Source: Udeniomyces pyricola
Lineage: Eukaryota; Basidiomycota; Tremellomycetes; Cystofilobasidiales; Mrakiaceae
Direction: 5' to 3'
DNA: 64,000 nt
Assembly (NCBI GenBank): GCA_039545295.1
Contig: BCIK01000001.1
Coordinates: 930,001-994,000, forward strand
In this document: positions 22,741-34,180 of the stretch, one piece after another
Layout: each line of letters begins with the position of its first letter
Numbering within the stretch: position 1 is the first letter of the stretch
Notes under the pieces: model-generated
Told to the model about the DNA's origin: nothing
The model's database searches: none
What the model saw: only the letters and a program-made list of their open reading frames with translations
Translations under genes and position numbers: made by a program

Positions 22741-23932
22741 GTTGGTTGATCACGAGGAGGAGAGACGAGCGTGACGAAGGGTGGGGCTGGCAGGGGATGG
22801 GGATATGGAGGCAAGAAAGCACGGTCGTCGAAGGAAGGAGGCAGGAGTATGTAGCTATAATAGATGAGAGCTGTGAGGGTGCTAGTGAAGTGGGGTGATG
22901 TCTCGTGGTTACAGTACTGTATGTGTTCACACGCGCGCGCGCTCGCTTTCTTTTTCCGCTGCAATTCAATCAACATCAATGCCCGATCTGCTGTTGCGAT
23001 CATACACTCATCCCGCCGCTCAATCATGCGATAGGATCCAAGATGACAGCCTGGGGATCGCCATTATTCTCATGGTAATACAAGGGTACCACGAAGTCCA
23101 TGTCAGGTTGCGTAAAGTCGCGTACGACGTCAGCAACAACGTCTCACACCAACGCACGTACAACGCCACGATCGACTCGCGATTGATTTTGGTCTACTAA
23201 TCGATCCAACTTTCCCTCAGCTAAATTCATCCTTGCCACATAATTCCACCCAGCGCTGTTCCATGTTCTAATCTGAATCTCCCAAGGCCAACCCACCCTG
23301 GGTCCTCATAATGTATATGTATATATGTACCTATCGATATGTCTACGTCTGCAGCTGCCATATCCGAGCGCGTCGGCTGCGTGCATATTGCAGTACGTAC
23401 TTTCCCTTTAATTCGGCTCCCGATGAGGTATCCGGTCTTGCGAGCAGATTGATGATCCCTGCGAATGACTTGCATGGTAGAACATCAGTGCATACATAGC
23501 ATCAATCGTCGATCAGCGTTCTGGTTCTCGCCTGGGCCTTTAGATCTTTCCTGTACGGTCCTTTTTGTACAGCCTAGCCGGCGGCCATGCGACCGGCAAC
23601 CTGCTGCAGGTTCCCTGATTTTGCCTGATTACGATGATCATCACAACCCCTGCAGAGCACCGCTTCCAAATCGCCTCCGAATATCGAATATCCTTCCTCA
23701 ACTTTCCATGATCCCCGGCTAATCATCAGACCAACTGCCACCACCTCGTGTCCAGCACACCTGTTCATCAACACCCGTCCCGACTGATCCAAGACCCTGC
23801 TGGCCTTATCGACCCATCAGCCGTCAATCGAAAATCTCGCGCTCAGTCCTCGTCCCAACGTGATCGAGGCCGTTCCCGATTCGTCCTTCCATCGACCCCT
23901 TTCCATATCGCTAGTACTCAAACCTGTTCATC
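22741..23932. promoter_or_regulatory. Divergent promoter region, CKS1 and membrane protein
   Basis: About 1.2 kb between two start codons pointing away from each other. It includes CG-rich alternating runs near 22930 and several CGTACG-like palindromic tetramers. Reading frames in it are short and not supported as genes. Confidence 0.5.
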
Positions 23933-26927
23933 ATGCATCACCCCTCGACAGCCTCGACATCCATCTTTACCTTTCACACCAGTGCAACCAGTGCTCCTCT
24001 GACCTTCTCCTCGCTATCTCCCCTCTCGCTCGTCTCTACTCTCTCGACCATCGCACTGCTTTCCCTTCCAATCTCGACACGCGGAGCCGGTGTCGTCACG
24101 CCTTTCCTTGCTGCGCGGGACTCCTCCTCATCCTCAGCCTCGTCTCCCTCCGCCGTGCCTATCGCCATCCCTGTTGCCATCGGCGTTACTTTTGCTCTAT
24201 TCCTCGCCGCCTACATGGTATCCCGTCGTCCAGAATGGAAATTGAAAATCAAGCGTATCTTCCGTGGAGAGACGCTGTCTCCAGTTCCTGAGGATGCACC
24301 GTCCTCGGTTTCCCTTACCTCCACGGTCCCGCCTCGGGCGACCACTGTCAACCAGCCCCACCAGACTGAGGCCGAACGCCAGGCAGCTATAAATCTCGAG
24401 GATGCAAGGAGGAATGCTCGTGCCGAGAGGGCTCGAAGAACGGGCAGTCAGCGGAGCGTCAAGAGCTTGCCCAGATATCAGTACTCGGTTGACCCGTCGG
24501 AAATGTGAGTACTGTAATGAACTACCCACCGGGTTGTCGAGCATCGCTAACTGTCGAACAATACGTACAGCCTCACCTGCATGGGTACATTGTGTCAGAA
24601 TTGCCGTTTGATTGACCATCGACTGACGAGAAATAATTCATATTCTTTCTGCAATATATAGGGTTTTGGTCAAGTGAGTATCATGTTATTCCCTCAAGTC
24701 ATCCTAACAGCACCCATGATCACTGACACAAGGCATCATATCATTACGCTGATCCATCGGTTGTAGAGGCATTGACACACTCGCTGAAGACTCCTCGGAG
24801 GATGGGGACGTACACCCAGACGACCACCGACGTCGGAACCGCTACTCGCGTGCTCAAGATTCTCTTGACGCTCAACCTTTTCTCCAGCATGGTACTTCAT
24901 CGCTTCCCAACTCACCACAAGCCACTCATATTCCACTCGTTCATGATGACATCACCGTACCGGCCTCAGCTCCTCCGACGACAAGCGAGTTCCCTGCCGA
25001 AGGCGACATTTCCATGACGTCCATCGTCGGCTCAGGACGCACCGAGAGTGATTCCGTCGAGGGACGACCCAGAAACTCTAGCGTTTCTAACAACCGGCCA
25101 AGCACCGATACTCAGGGAGGAAGCAGCTCGGCGAGCCACGACGAGCTCCTCCGCGGGCGAGGATGGGGCGAGGCCCCCGCTTATGAGGCTGACGGAGCAG
25201 GAAGAGCTGGCCAGGAAGAAGTGCTGATTGGAACGCCGACGACTGAGGAATCTGTCCCGGGAGCTAGACGTCCTTCTCGATTCACTCAATTCTTCAGCAT
25301 GGGCTCTCATCGATCTACGCCATCTTCGCAGCTCCAGTCGTCCTCATCTACACATCTCTCCGCCTCGACCGCCGGCGTGACTACCTCCGCAACTAGTCGA
25401 CATCGTCTCCAACCTTCGACCGTCTCGTCGACAAATTCTTCGACCCTTCTCACATCGACTACCCGGCCGACGCACAGACCTTCCAACTCGCTCTCGACCT
25501 TGTCCCACTTTGGCTCGTCATCGGTCTCGCTCCTTCTCCGACCGACCGGCTCGAGGCAGTCCATCGATAGTGATGCTGGTCGGAGTCGACTGACAAGTCC
25601 AAGTCAGCTCAGTATCTCGGCTCCGGTACAGGTCGCGAAGACAAACTGGGTCCATCCAGAACAAGGCCTGACACCCCAGCAGATGGCATTTATCTCGTAT
25701 GTTCCCTCTTATTCCGCTTTAATGTCTCACTCTAGATATCCCTTTATCAGTGCACAAGATCCAAAGACTTACACTTGATCTCCTTTGGTCTTGATTCGTA
25801 GCTCTACGGATAATCTTGGCAAGTATGCTGTTCCTGTTGGCAGTTCACCTGCCTCGTCACGTCACCGTGCTCTATCACCTGAGGACCCTCCTCCGTCCTT
25901 CGAAGCCGTTGCATCCTCCTCCAACCTTGCTGTGAACCTCATCGATGGCCTCCCTCTTGATTCATCTTCCCGCCCTATATCTGGCGCGTTCTCGGTCTCC
26001 TCCACCTCGTCGTCACCGCCAGACGAACGACGCTTTTACCGAGCCCCACCGCTATCGATGCCGAGGATGAGCTTCACAGACGTGACGGGAGAGTCTAGAC
26101 CTGAGGAGTTTGACGAGAACTCTCAGTTAGATGAGACGCAGAGACTATCGGTGGCAGAGGTTGAGATGACAGGCGCTTCTGATCAGAGCCAGAGATTAAA
26201 CGGAACATCCGCGTTTGGGTCGACCGCAGATAAAACCACTGTTGGTCCATCAAGTCCTCCGGCTTCTCCCCGGGACCCTCCAATGGCAGCGAACACTCAG
26301 AGTGAGGGCATGATCACAACCTATAACGAGGAGTCATTGCTTCTCAAAACCACTATTTCGTCCCCAACTCCTCCTCCGTCTCCACCGCGAGACGTTGGGC
26401 ATCTACCTCCTTCCGGAGAGGACGATCTATTCTTTGTCGACGCTCCTTCTTCAACTTTACAATTCTCGACTGCCTCCCTCCTGGATGACTTTTCCTCGCC
26501 GACTACACCGACGACTCGCACGCCTCCGTCCGGTTTCCTCCCCCAATCGGCCGCGGGCTCCTTAACCACCGCCGCCATCCCGTCCTCTTCTACCAATCCA
26601 TTTATCGCCACATCTAGTCATGTCAAACGCGCATCCAACCTGTCGACCAACTCACTTGCCTCCATTGACTCCTTCCACACGTCAGCGAGCACGATTCGAC
26701 GCGAGCCATCGACGGCCTCGACCGCAGCAGGAGACTATCAGGATGCCGAAGATGAAGGACAGTTTCACAAAGTGCCCAAGATTCGGATCCAGACGAGCTC
26801 GCTTTGGAAGGAACAGACAGAGGGAACCATGACTCCGACGCTGGAGGATGTCACGCTGACGCCTATCGAGAGGAAGCAAGTAGGCGGACCGTATATTGGA
26901 TGGAGCGTTAACCATGCAGAAATATAA
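23933..26927 (+). CDS. Single-pass membrane protein of unknown function, 879 aa
   Basis: Exons: 23933-24504, 24662-24673, 24767-25696, 25802-26927. The N-terminus is Ser/Thr-rich with a hydrophobic stretch that may be a signal sequence (residues about 20-55). A clear transmembrane helix, PVAIGVTFALFLAAYMVSRR, sits near residue 90 and is followed by basic residues, suggesting an N-out, C-in topology. The long remaining part is Ser/Thr/Pro-rich and disordered, with short conserved-looking blocks such as LPRYQYSVDPSEM before the micro-exon and GEAPAYE, typical of fungal plasma-membrane sensors and adaptors with PY-like motifs. I do not recognise a named family. The second exon is only 12 bases and is required to link the frames (giving MVLVKGIDTL). 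Confidence 0.75.
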
Positions 26928-27816
26928 GGAACGCCCGCGCATTTGCTTCTCCTCATACAGCTCTCCTTGCTTTCCTTTCTCTCTTCACGTTTCTCTCGTT
27001 CTCACCTTTGTACTTCCTTCGCTGTATCTTCTATCATATATTTTTTTCGTTGACCATTTCTGGGCCTCACTCAGTTCTTTGATTTCGTTGGGTTCTTTTC
27101 TATCTCTCCATGTACATTCACCCACTTCTCAACGCTTATATCTCCAGCTCTCTCTCGTTTCCTTTTTCAAACGTGTTCTCTCTAACGTTCCCTCTACATC
27201 GCTCTCTCTCCTCCCAACTGGCATTCAAACCTAGTCCGTGCCTCTTTGGAAAAGGGTGTTCTCCATATTCAGTACTTGTGCCTCGTCTTTCGTTTCTTTT
27301 CTTCCTTTTCCGCTCGCGGTCGGCCGTACCTGAGTCGTCACCGCAATCCAGCATGTCCACCTTCATTTTTTTTTCTTACCGTTTTTCATCAGAACCGGCC
27401 CTCCTCTCCCACCCACAAACTTTTTCTTCGCTCAACACAGTCCCTCCCTTTATCGACGCTTTACTCGGTCCGTTTATGCGTTTATGACTCTCGATCTGCT
27501 CGTCCTTTCAAACATCCTCTTCTTCATCCCTCCTCCCCCTTTCATACTCCTTTTTTCTCCGTTCCCCCTCTTTGCGCCAAACAGTTCAACGTGATTGATG
27601 GACGTTCTCTCCACATTGAACCCATCTCGATTTCTACATTTTTGTTCCGTTTTACGTGTGATCGCTAACGTGTACCGGCGACGCATTGATAAGGCAACAC
27701 GTTTCATCCAAATCATCTTTCTGGCTCGCCGTTGCCTCAATCCCTCTCTCGCCTCTCCTTCCATCTTTCTTCTTTTCTTTTTCTTTTCTTCTTCTGCTTC
27801 TTCTTCTCCAACCTCT
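26928..27816. other. Convergent 3' regions
   Basis: About 890 bases between the stop of the + strand membrane protein gene and the stop of the - strand DUS3 gene. The + strand is strongly C/T-rich throughout. Several open frames cross it because of the low stop-codon frequency of such sequence; none is convincing. Confidence 0.55.
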
Positions 27817-30800
27817 TCAGCCCTGAGCTTCCTCCGACCCTCCTTCCCCCGCTCCAGGTCCATACGAATTCGACTTATGCTTCGCCAAGAACGCAAAGTC
27901 CTCCGGCGCCGGTCCGAGGAACATTTCACTGATCCGAACCCAATCGCGAGAGTCTTCTGATGCGAGGAGCGTTTCGAGCTCGTCTCGACCTTTGAAAGGT
28001 GGGGGTCGGTCGTTCATCTTGGCGGGTTCGGCGCAGATCCCGAGGGGGATGTAACGATGACTAGAGATGGGGGGNNNNNNNNNNNNNNNNNNNNNNNNNN
28101 NNNNNNNNNNNNNNNNNNNNNNNNNNNNNNNNNNNNNNNNNNNNNNNNNNNNNNNNNNNNNNNNNNNNNNNNNNNNNNNNNNNNNNNNNNNNNNNNNNNN
28201 NNNNNNNNNNNNNNNNNNNNNNNNNNNNNNNNNNNNNNNNNNNNNNNNNNNNNNNNNNNNNNNNNNNNNNNNNNNNNNNNNNNNNNNNNNNNNNNNNNNN
28301 NNNNNNNNNNNNNNNNNNNNNNNNNNNNNNNNNNNNNNNNNNNNNNNNNNNNNNNNNNNNNNNNNNNNNNNNNNNNNNNNNNNNNNNNNNNNNNNNNNNN
28401 NNNNNNNNNNNNNNNNNNNNNNNNNNNNNNNNNNNNNNNNNNNNNNNNNNNNNNNNNNNNNNNNNNNNNNNNNNNNNNNNNNNNNNNNNNNNNNNNNNNN
28501 NNNNNNNNNNNNNNNNNNNNNNNNNNNNNNNNNNNNNNNNNNNNNNNNNGGGGGGGGGAGGGGAGAGTAGAAGGGAAGTGAAAAAGAGGAATGATTGATA
28601 ATGTATGAGCATTGATGAGCGTTGCTTTCGTGTTCCCATCACCCCCCAGACAAGAATGAGAAGAAGAAGAAGAAAGAGAAACCCCAAAAAGGCTGAAAGA
28701 AGAAGACCAAAACGAGAAGAAATAAAACAAAACAAAACAAAACAAAACAAAACAAAACAAAAACCAGAAAGAAGGGCGACCAAGAACGGTAGAAAGGAGA
28801 CGCACTGTTCGCCTCGGCGCAGGTCTCTCGAAGCGTCTCGGCGCACTCCCGAATGTAAGCCCAATCTGCGAGTTTGGAGTATCGTTGCTGACGGGATCGA
28901 CCATGGAGCTAAAACGAGGTCACCAATCAGTTTCAGACGGAGGAGAGGAGGGAAAGGGGAGGTAATGGACGTTGAAGTGTCAACGAAAAGAGACGAAAAC
29001 ATGAGTTGGGGTATGACCTAAAAGTAAACAAAGCGAAGGAGGGTTGGGGGGGAAAAGGGAGACGTACAGTCATAGCAGAGCATCCCCATTCGGTCGCAAA
29101 TTTGGGAATCAACTTGTGAGCGATGTTCTTGTTGTCCTTGATGCCAGTACGCTAGAAGAAGACAAGAAGAAGAAGGGGTACAGAAGAGACGAAAAGACAG
29201 AATGGGTTGGAAGTATATTGATGAGCCGAACAAAATGAGCCCGAGTATAGTGTAACCAAGGGCAAACACGAATGAACGAGGACGAGAGAGAGAAGAAAAA
29301 AAACTCCTATCTCGATCGGTCAGACGAAGACAAGGAAAACGAACCATCTTGACCGTCAATGGTGTCTCGCCGAGAGCCTTGCTCATTCCCACAAGGATCT
29401 TGCCGAGCTTGCCAGGAGAGTCAAAGAGGGCCGAGCCTGATTGGAAGGACAGAGCAGCGATGCAAAGGGAGCATGATCAGCCAACGCGAAACGGCTTCAA
29501 GCAAAGTCGCCAAAGAGGGAGAAAGGAGGAAAGGAGGGGGGTAGGTGTAAACACTCACCAGCTCCCTTGCTGCACGATGAAGAGATGCAAGCAAGAGGAA
29601 AAGAAAAAAGAGGTCATCAGAGTCTGAAATTAACTTCATGTCAGACGATAGTGAAAGGGGACACGCACTTGAAAACGAGGTCGATCGGGCACCCGAGATT
29701 GACATCGACAAAGTCGAGGCTAGTGCATTCTCTAACGATGGCCTCGGCTGCGGGAACCAGTTGAGCGGGCTGTTACGGAGGCGGGGAGGGAGAAGAGGGC
29801 AGATTGATCAGAAGAAAAGGAGCTGAAATGAGTCTCCGCCTTCAGTTCACCAGCAAGTATGTTCTAAATTGGCGCTGGACCGACCTTGCTTCCGGCAACT
29901 TGGACACCAAACTGCTTCTCGGAGCTGTGTCTTTTGGTCAATGCCCACTCAGACTTGGCCCCTTGGAGGAAGGACGCGGCGAGACCCATCTCTGAACAAG
30001 TGATGTCGGCACCAAGCGCGACACACAGTCGGCGGAAAGGGAGATTGCCCGTGGTCGTCAAAGGGGCCTGCGATTGGAAAAAAAAGGGGGGGGAGGGGTA
30101 GAGAGGGGAGAAAAGTCACCTCATCAGCTATCTTTGATCATAGGTTCAAACCTTCGCATCAAGCCCCAAATGCGAAAGAAAAAGGAGAAGAAGAATATGG
30201 AAAACGAACGAGGTAGGTCTTTCCCGTCCAATCAAGCCGCTTCTTCTCCTGGGCTCGCACCGGTACATCATCCTTATCCTTGTCCGCTTCGAGTCGACTC
30301 TGTTCAATCTCTTCGGCAGTCAAGTTGGTCGCCTGCATTTCTTCTTCTTCCTCATTCATTGCCTCCTCCTCCTCAGTGAGCGTTGGCTTTGGCTTGGAAG
30401 CGGGGAAGGAGATCGACTCTTTGCTTGGCTGCTTGCGATAAGGCAACGATCCACCTTCAAGCGAAGCCAGGTAGGGGTCGGCGATAGGGAATTGATACTG
30501 GTTGGGACGAAGATATCGTGCGAACAAGGAGGGTGAGGCATCAACATGGAGTCCGCTCAAGAATCGGGACAAAAGGTGCCGGTCAATCAACGAGACCAAC
30601 CGAATTTTGCCTCAGGGCCTTGACTGGAACGATATCGACCCAGTTCCTCTCTCCTCTGAGTCCGTATGACTCCTCGTACTTCTTCTTCTTCTCTCCGCCA
30701 TCCGTTTCGACGAGCTCTCCAGCGTCCTCCTCAGCCGCGCCTTCCTTCTTGACGACATGGGCCGCCAAGAACCGGCACTTGAATCCTTGAGGGCAGTAAC

Positions 30801-31813
30801 CGATCTCGGAGAACGTCGGGCAGACAATCGGCGGAGGGTTGAGAGTATCGATCAAGATGAACGGAGGAGAAGAAGTGAGCGAGCTCGAAGGGGGGAAGAG
30901 GATATCGGCGCCCTTGGTAGAAAGGTAGAGAGGGAGTGAGTGCGACTTGTTGCACCTGTCATTGGATTGGATAACAAGGCATTAAGTCAACTTGACGTTC
31001 GTTTTGCCCTTAAGAAAGGAAACGAAGGGAGGGCGTTGATTAGAATGTCCAGAAAGTAGACATGGACCTACCTGTCTCCAAAGTTGCAGGTCTTGGTGGA
31101 CGCGTACGCATTGCACATTTCGACTTCGTCTTTGACATGTTTGAATTTTCTATGTACAAAAGAAGCAATCCGCACAACAAGATCAGTGTCAAATCTCTTC
31201 CAATCAACGTGGACGCTAGATGGACGAGATGATGAACGGCCGACGAACCTGGCCTTATTCTGTCCTTTCTTGAGCTTGCCATCCTCTCTCCTCGCCCTCT
31301 TGCCAGTCCCTCCGTTCCTTCCACCTTCACCTCGTCCACCTTCAGTAGCATCCCGACCATCTGTGTGTTCGTGCTCCTTTTGCTCCTCGGCAACCTCCTT
31401 GTCTCGTGCATCAAGGTTGGGCTGGGTCGCCTCGAGGTCGGTTGCGGTGCGCTTAACACCCTTGGTCGATCCTTCGGCGGCATCGTCGTCTGGAGGAGCC
31501 GAGGTAGCAGCCAAAGCGGTGGCTCGGTGAATGATGAACCTGGTGATGTAAGGGTAGATCCAATGTGAGTACGAGTAGTGAGGGTGAGACATTGGATGGG
31601 TGAGGTAGAACAAAGGCTGGAGAAAGTGGAAACGGACTCGGGCTTGAGCTTGGCGACGCCTGGAGTAGTTGAGTAGGGCGGGCCAGCGTCAGTCAAAGGG
31701 TTGATCAAGAGATGATACGAGGTGAATTGACGAGGATGGGGGCGTTTACCTGTGAGGGCCCTGTCGTTTGAAGCGATTTCGCGAGTCTCGAGAGGGGTCT
31801 CGGTGGAAGCCAT
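27817..31813 (-). CDS. DUS3: tRNA-dihydrouridine(47) synthase Dus3, broken by an assembly gap
   Basis: FMN enzyme that reduces U47 of tRNA (and some mRNA uridines). Coding-order exons: 31750-31813, 31638-31659, 31249-31539, 31072-31149, 30601-30955, 30210-30497, 29885-30067, 29669-29769, 29559-29569, 29345-29436, 29068-29151, 28806-28908; then unsequenced bases; final exon 27817-28060. Two CCCH zinc fingers are seen ([20 protein letters not shown] and [16 protein letters not shown] followed by His). The TIM-barrel domain shows [27 protein letters not shown], the catalytic Cys in [15 protein letters not shown], and [16 protein letters not shown]. The last exon has [17 protein letters not shown]. 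About 80-100 residues of the barrel (the GNGD and IGRGAL part) must lie in the gap; the flanking exon phases (one base left, one base needed to finish) agree with this. Exon 9 is only 11 bases. Confidence 0.92.
28075..28549. other. Assembly gap of 475 N
   Basis: Unknown bases flanked on both sides by G runs (GGGG before, nine or more G after), lying within DUS3 and hiding one or more of its exons. Gap length may be an estimate. Confidence 0.98.
28724..28764. repeat. AAAAC pentanucleotide tandem repeat
   Basis: About eight copies of an AAAAC unit, in non-coding DUS3 sequence between exon 12 and the gap (an intron if the model is right). Confidence 0.9.
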
Positions 31814-32075
31814 TTGGAGTGTTGGAGTGGGGTGGTGATGGGAGAAGTGGATTTGGCTTGAGTGGAATGAGATATTGAGATATTTCGGCCAGGTGCGGCT
31901 CGAGGATGATGGGTTGGTTTGGTTGGATTGGATTCCTCTGCGCCTTGGCCTGATGATGATCTAGTTAGTTGTTATATTAGTACGTACGTGTCGTCGTCGC
32001 CTCCATCCATCAACACCTTCAACCTAGCTATCGACCCCACACTCTTCAACCCCTTCCGTCCGCCAATCCCACCCC
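31814..32075. promoter_or_regulatory. Divergent promoter DUS3 / SEC11
   Basis: The start codons of DUS3 (-) and SEC11 (+) are only 262 bases apart. The interval must contain both 5' leaders and promoters. No named element is claimed. Confidence 0.55.
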
Positions 32076-32327
32076 ATGTTCGGATCAGAACTCCAAAAGA
32101 TCAAGAGTCTCGGCCTCAGAGGCGTCAGTCGGTCGACGTCCTAGCCTCAGCGTCGTCCCCTTTCCCTTGAACCCTACAGCTCACGCGACACCCATCCCAT
32201 CTGATCTCCTCTTGTTTGGTCACTCGCCCTCATTCAGTGTCTCGACAAGGGTCTTCAGGTCGCCACAATCGGTGCCTCGTGTATGTTTACCCGATACTAT
32301 CATCCTTTTGCACATATCGCTCTCTCN

Positions 32328-32411
<84 letters not shown>

Positions 32412-33631
32412 CGTCTCTCGGCCATCTGCACCTCTCGTACCATCAGGTCTCATGCTATGGAAGGGCCTCGCCCTAGCAACCAACACAAGCGCACCCATAG
32501 TCGTCGTCCTCTCGTATGTCTTTGTATGCGGCTGTCTACGTCTCGAGAAGCGTGCTATCTTCAGAAATGCTCAGTGTTTTCCAACTCCAAGCTGACGCGT
32601 CTGTTGTCTTTTGCCCCTTGGATTTCGCCTGTGTCAGCGGATCGATGGAACCCGCCTTCTACCGAGGAGATCTCCTTTTGCTTACTAACTTTGCAAACGT
32701 GCCATATGACACAGGAGACATAGTCGTCTACAACATTCCAGGCGAGGAAATTCCTATTGTTCACAGGATCATCGAAACTCATGACATGTTAGTCTGCTGC
32801 AGGCCGAACGCCGCTGCCCCCCCCCATTATTTCCCTTCTTCCCATCTACTGGCGATTATTTTCTTCTCCTCAGAGCCTTGACTTATGATTGGCTATGTGA
32901 CGCGTCAGAACAAGGATGCGTGTCTATACTCACCATGTTCCTTCACCAATCTTTGGCTGTGCATTATATCTTCCCCCTTGGCCCTCGAAACAGACCCAAC
33001 ACGGAACCCTTGGACCAACTCCTTCTTACCAAGGGTGACAACAATACGCTCGACGACATTGGACTCTACCGGGGAGAGCAATGGCTCAAGAAGAGTAACG
33101 TCGTTGGTCAAGTCAGAGGGTGAGTCTTGTGGTCGTGTGCGACCTCGTTATTTGGCCTTTGGTTGTCTATCTACTGATGGGTTGCATCATCGTACGTGGC
33201 TTGGTTTTTGTATAGGTTCTTGCCGTATATCGGTGAGCAAAGCTTCCATTCGATGAGTATACTGCTTGTACGTCGGACTGGGGGCTGACTTTGTGCTCAT
33301 GACACACTTGTTTTCTTTTTCTGATCAGGCTACGCAACGATAGGTATGGGCTGTATCCGCCACAAGCCGCTCCATGCTTACCCTCCTGCTCATCACTGAC
33401 CACATATTATGCGCGACTTGTCATCTCCGCCATCATCTGCGACCTTTGGGTAGCGAGTAAGCTCATCTTTCATCCGATACCCCTTGCACGTCGCGTTGGT
33501 GACCGGGATGAGCCGCTTACATGCTTTCGCCTCTTTGGCACACCGCCGTATGTTCAGTGAACGACTTCCCTTGGTTAAAGAACGTTCTGTTGGGATCTAT
33601 AGCACTACTGGGACTACTGCAAGGTGCTTGA
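32076..33631 (+). CDS. SEC11: Signal peptidase complex catalytic subunit Sec11, 179 aa
   Basis: ER membrane serine peptidase that removes signal peptides. Exons: 32076-32123, 32238-32280, 32447-32513, 32638-32787, 32994-33119, 33216-33232, 33329-33343, 33558-33631. The joined protein starts [16 protein letters not shown], has an N-terminal membrane helix around [14 protein letters not shown], the catalytic Ser in [15 protein letters not shown], the catalytic His in IPIVHRII, and the conserved [11 protein letters not shown] block. It ends with a C-terminal hydrophobic helix ([20 protein letters not shown]). Length is normal for Sec11/SPC18. Exons 6 and 7 are 17 and 15 bases. The second intron carries a long TC microsatellite with one undetermined base. 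An alternative small shift of the exon 2 donor is possible. Confidence 0.94.
32321..32406. repeat. TC dinucleotide microsatellite with one N
   Basis: About 43 TC units within intron 2 of SEC11, broken by an undetermined base at 32327. It sits before the 3' splice site and could act as an extended polypyrimidine tract. The single N suggests the true length is uncertain. Confidence 0.95.
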
Positions 33632-34180
33632 ACATGTTTGAGACATCAAACAAGAGGGTCAGACGAAGGAGAGGGGTTTGGATGGTTGGACGGGACTGAA
33701 GATTATGTTGGATTGTGGTGGGGTCAATTACCGCCGCTGCGGGACCGGCTTAGACGGATTGACCGTCGAGGAAATCGAAGACATCGAGCTGTGACTGCTC
33801 TAAAGACGGCACGGCCTTGATGATTTTACTTTGCTCTTTATATGTATATATGTATCGACAACGGATTGTCGATTGATATCATGAGGCTGCTTCTGTTAGC
33901 TCGCGGATGGCTGCTAGTTAATATCGAAGGCGGATGAGGAATGATAACATGGCTGGCTGCATGCCAAAATCAAGATATCGAGGACAAACTTGGATGACAC
34001 CCACACGCCACGCGAGCAGTTAGTTTATTTGTGGGCCGAGCCGGGAGCTAGTTCGCAAGCCTGTCCCTCCTCAACACTTCACGTCGGACATCGCTCACCC
34101 TCTAGGCTCACCTCGACCAACACCACCATCATCCTCATCCTTCTAGCCGACACGGTATCATCCTCGGCCTCATAGAAACC
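33632..34180. other. Intergenic region
   Basis: About 550 bases between two + strand genes. It contains an AT-rich stretch with TATATGTATATATGTAT near 33838-33855, probably in the SEC11 3' region, and a C/T-rich leader before 34181. No gene is seen. Confidence 0.5.

Noticed and set aside
24551..24564. Possible small exon CCTCACCTGCATGG between GTACAG and GTACAT
   Set aside because: Including it puts the downstream membrane protein frame out of phase, whereas the 12-nt exon at 24662 keeps it.
26928..27960. Long open frames of C/T-rich sequence on the + strand
   Set aside because: They read as Ser/Phe/Leu/Pro low complexity, show no family motif, and arise because pyrimidine-rich DNA has few stop codons.
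30135..30160. GGTTCAAACC, tRNA B-box-like sequence
   Set aside because: The flanking bases do not pair as a T stem, and the site is in a DUS3 intron.
32221..32498. Open frames through the TC microsatellite
   Set aside because: They code only Ser-Leu or Arg-Glu dipeptide repeats and lie in a SEC11 intron.
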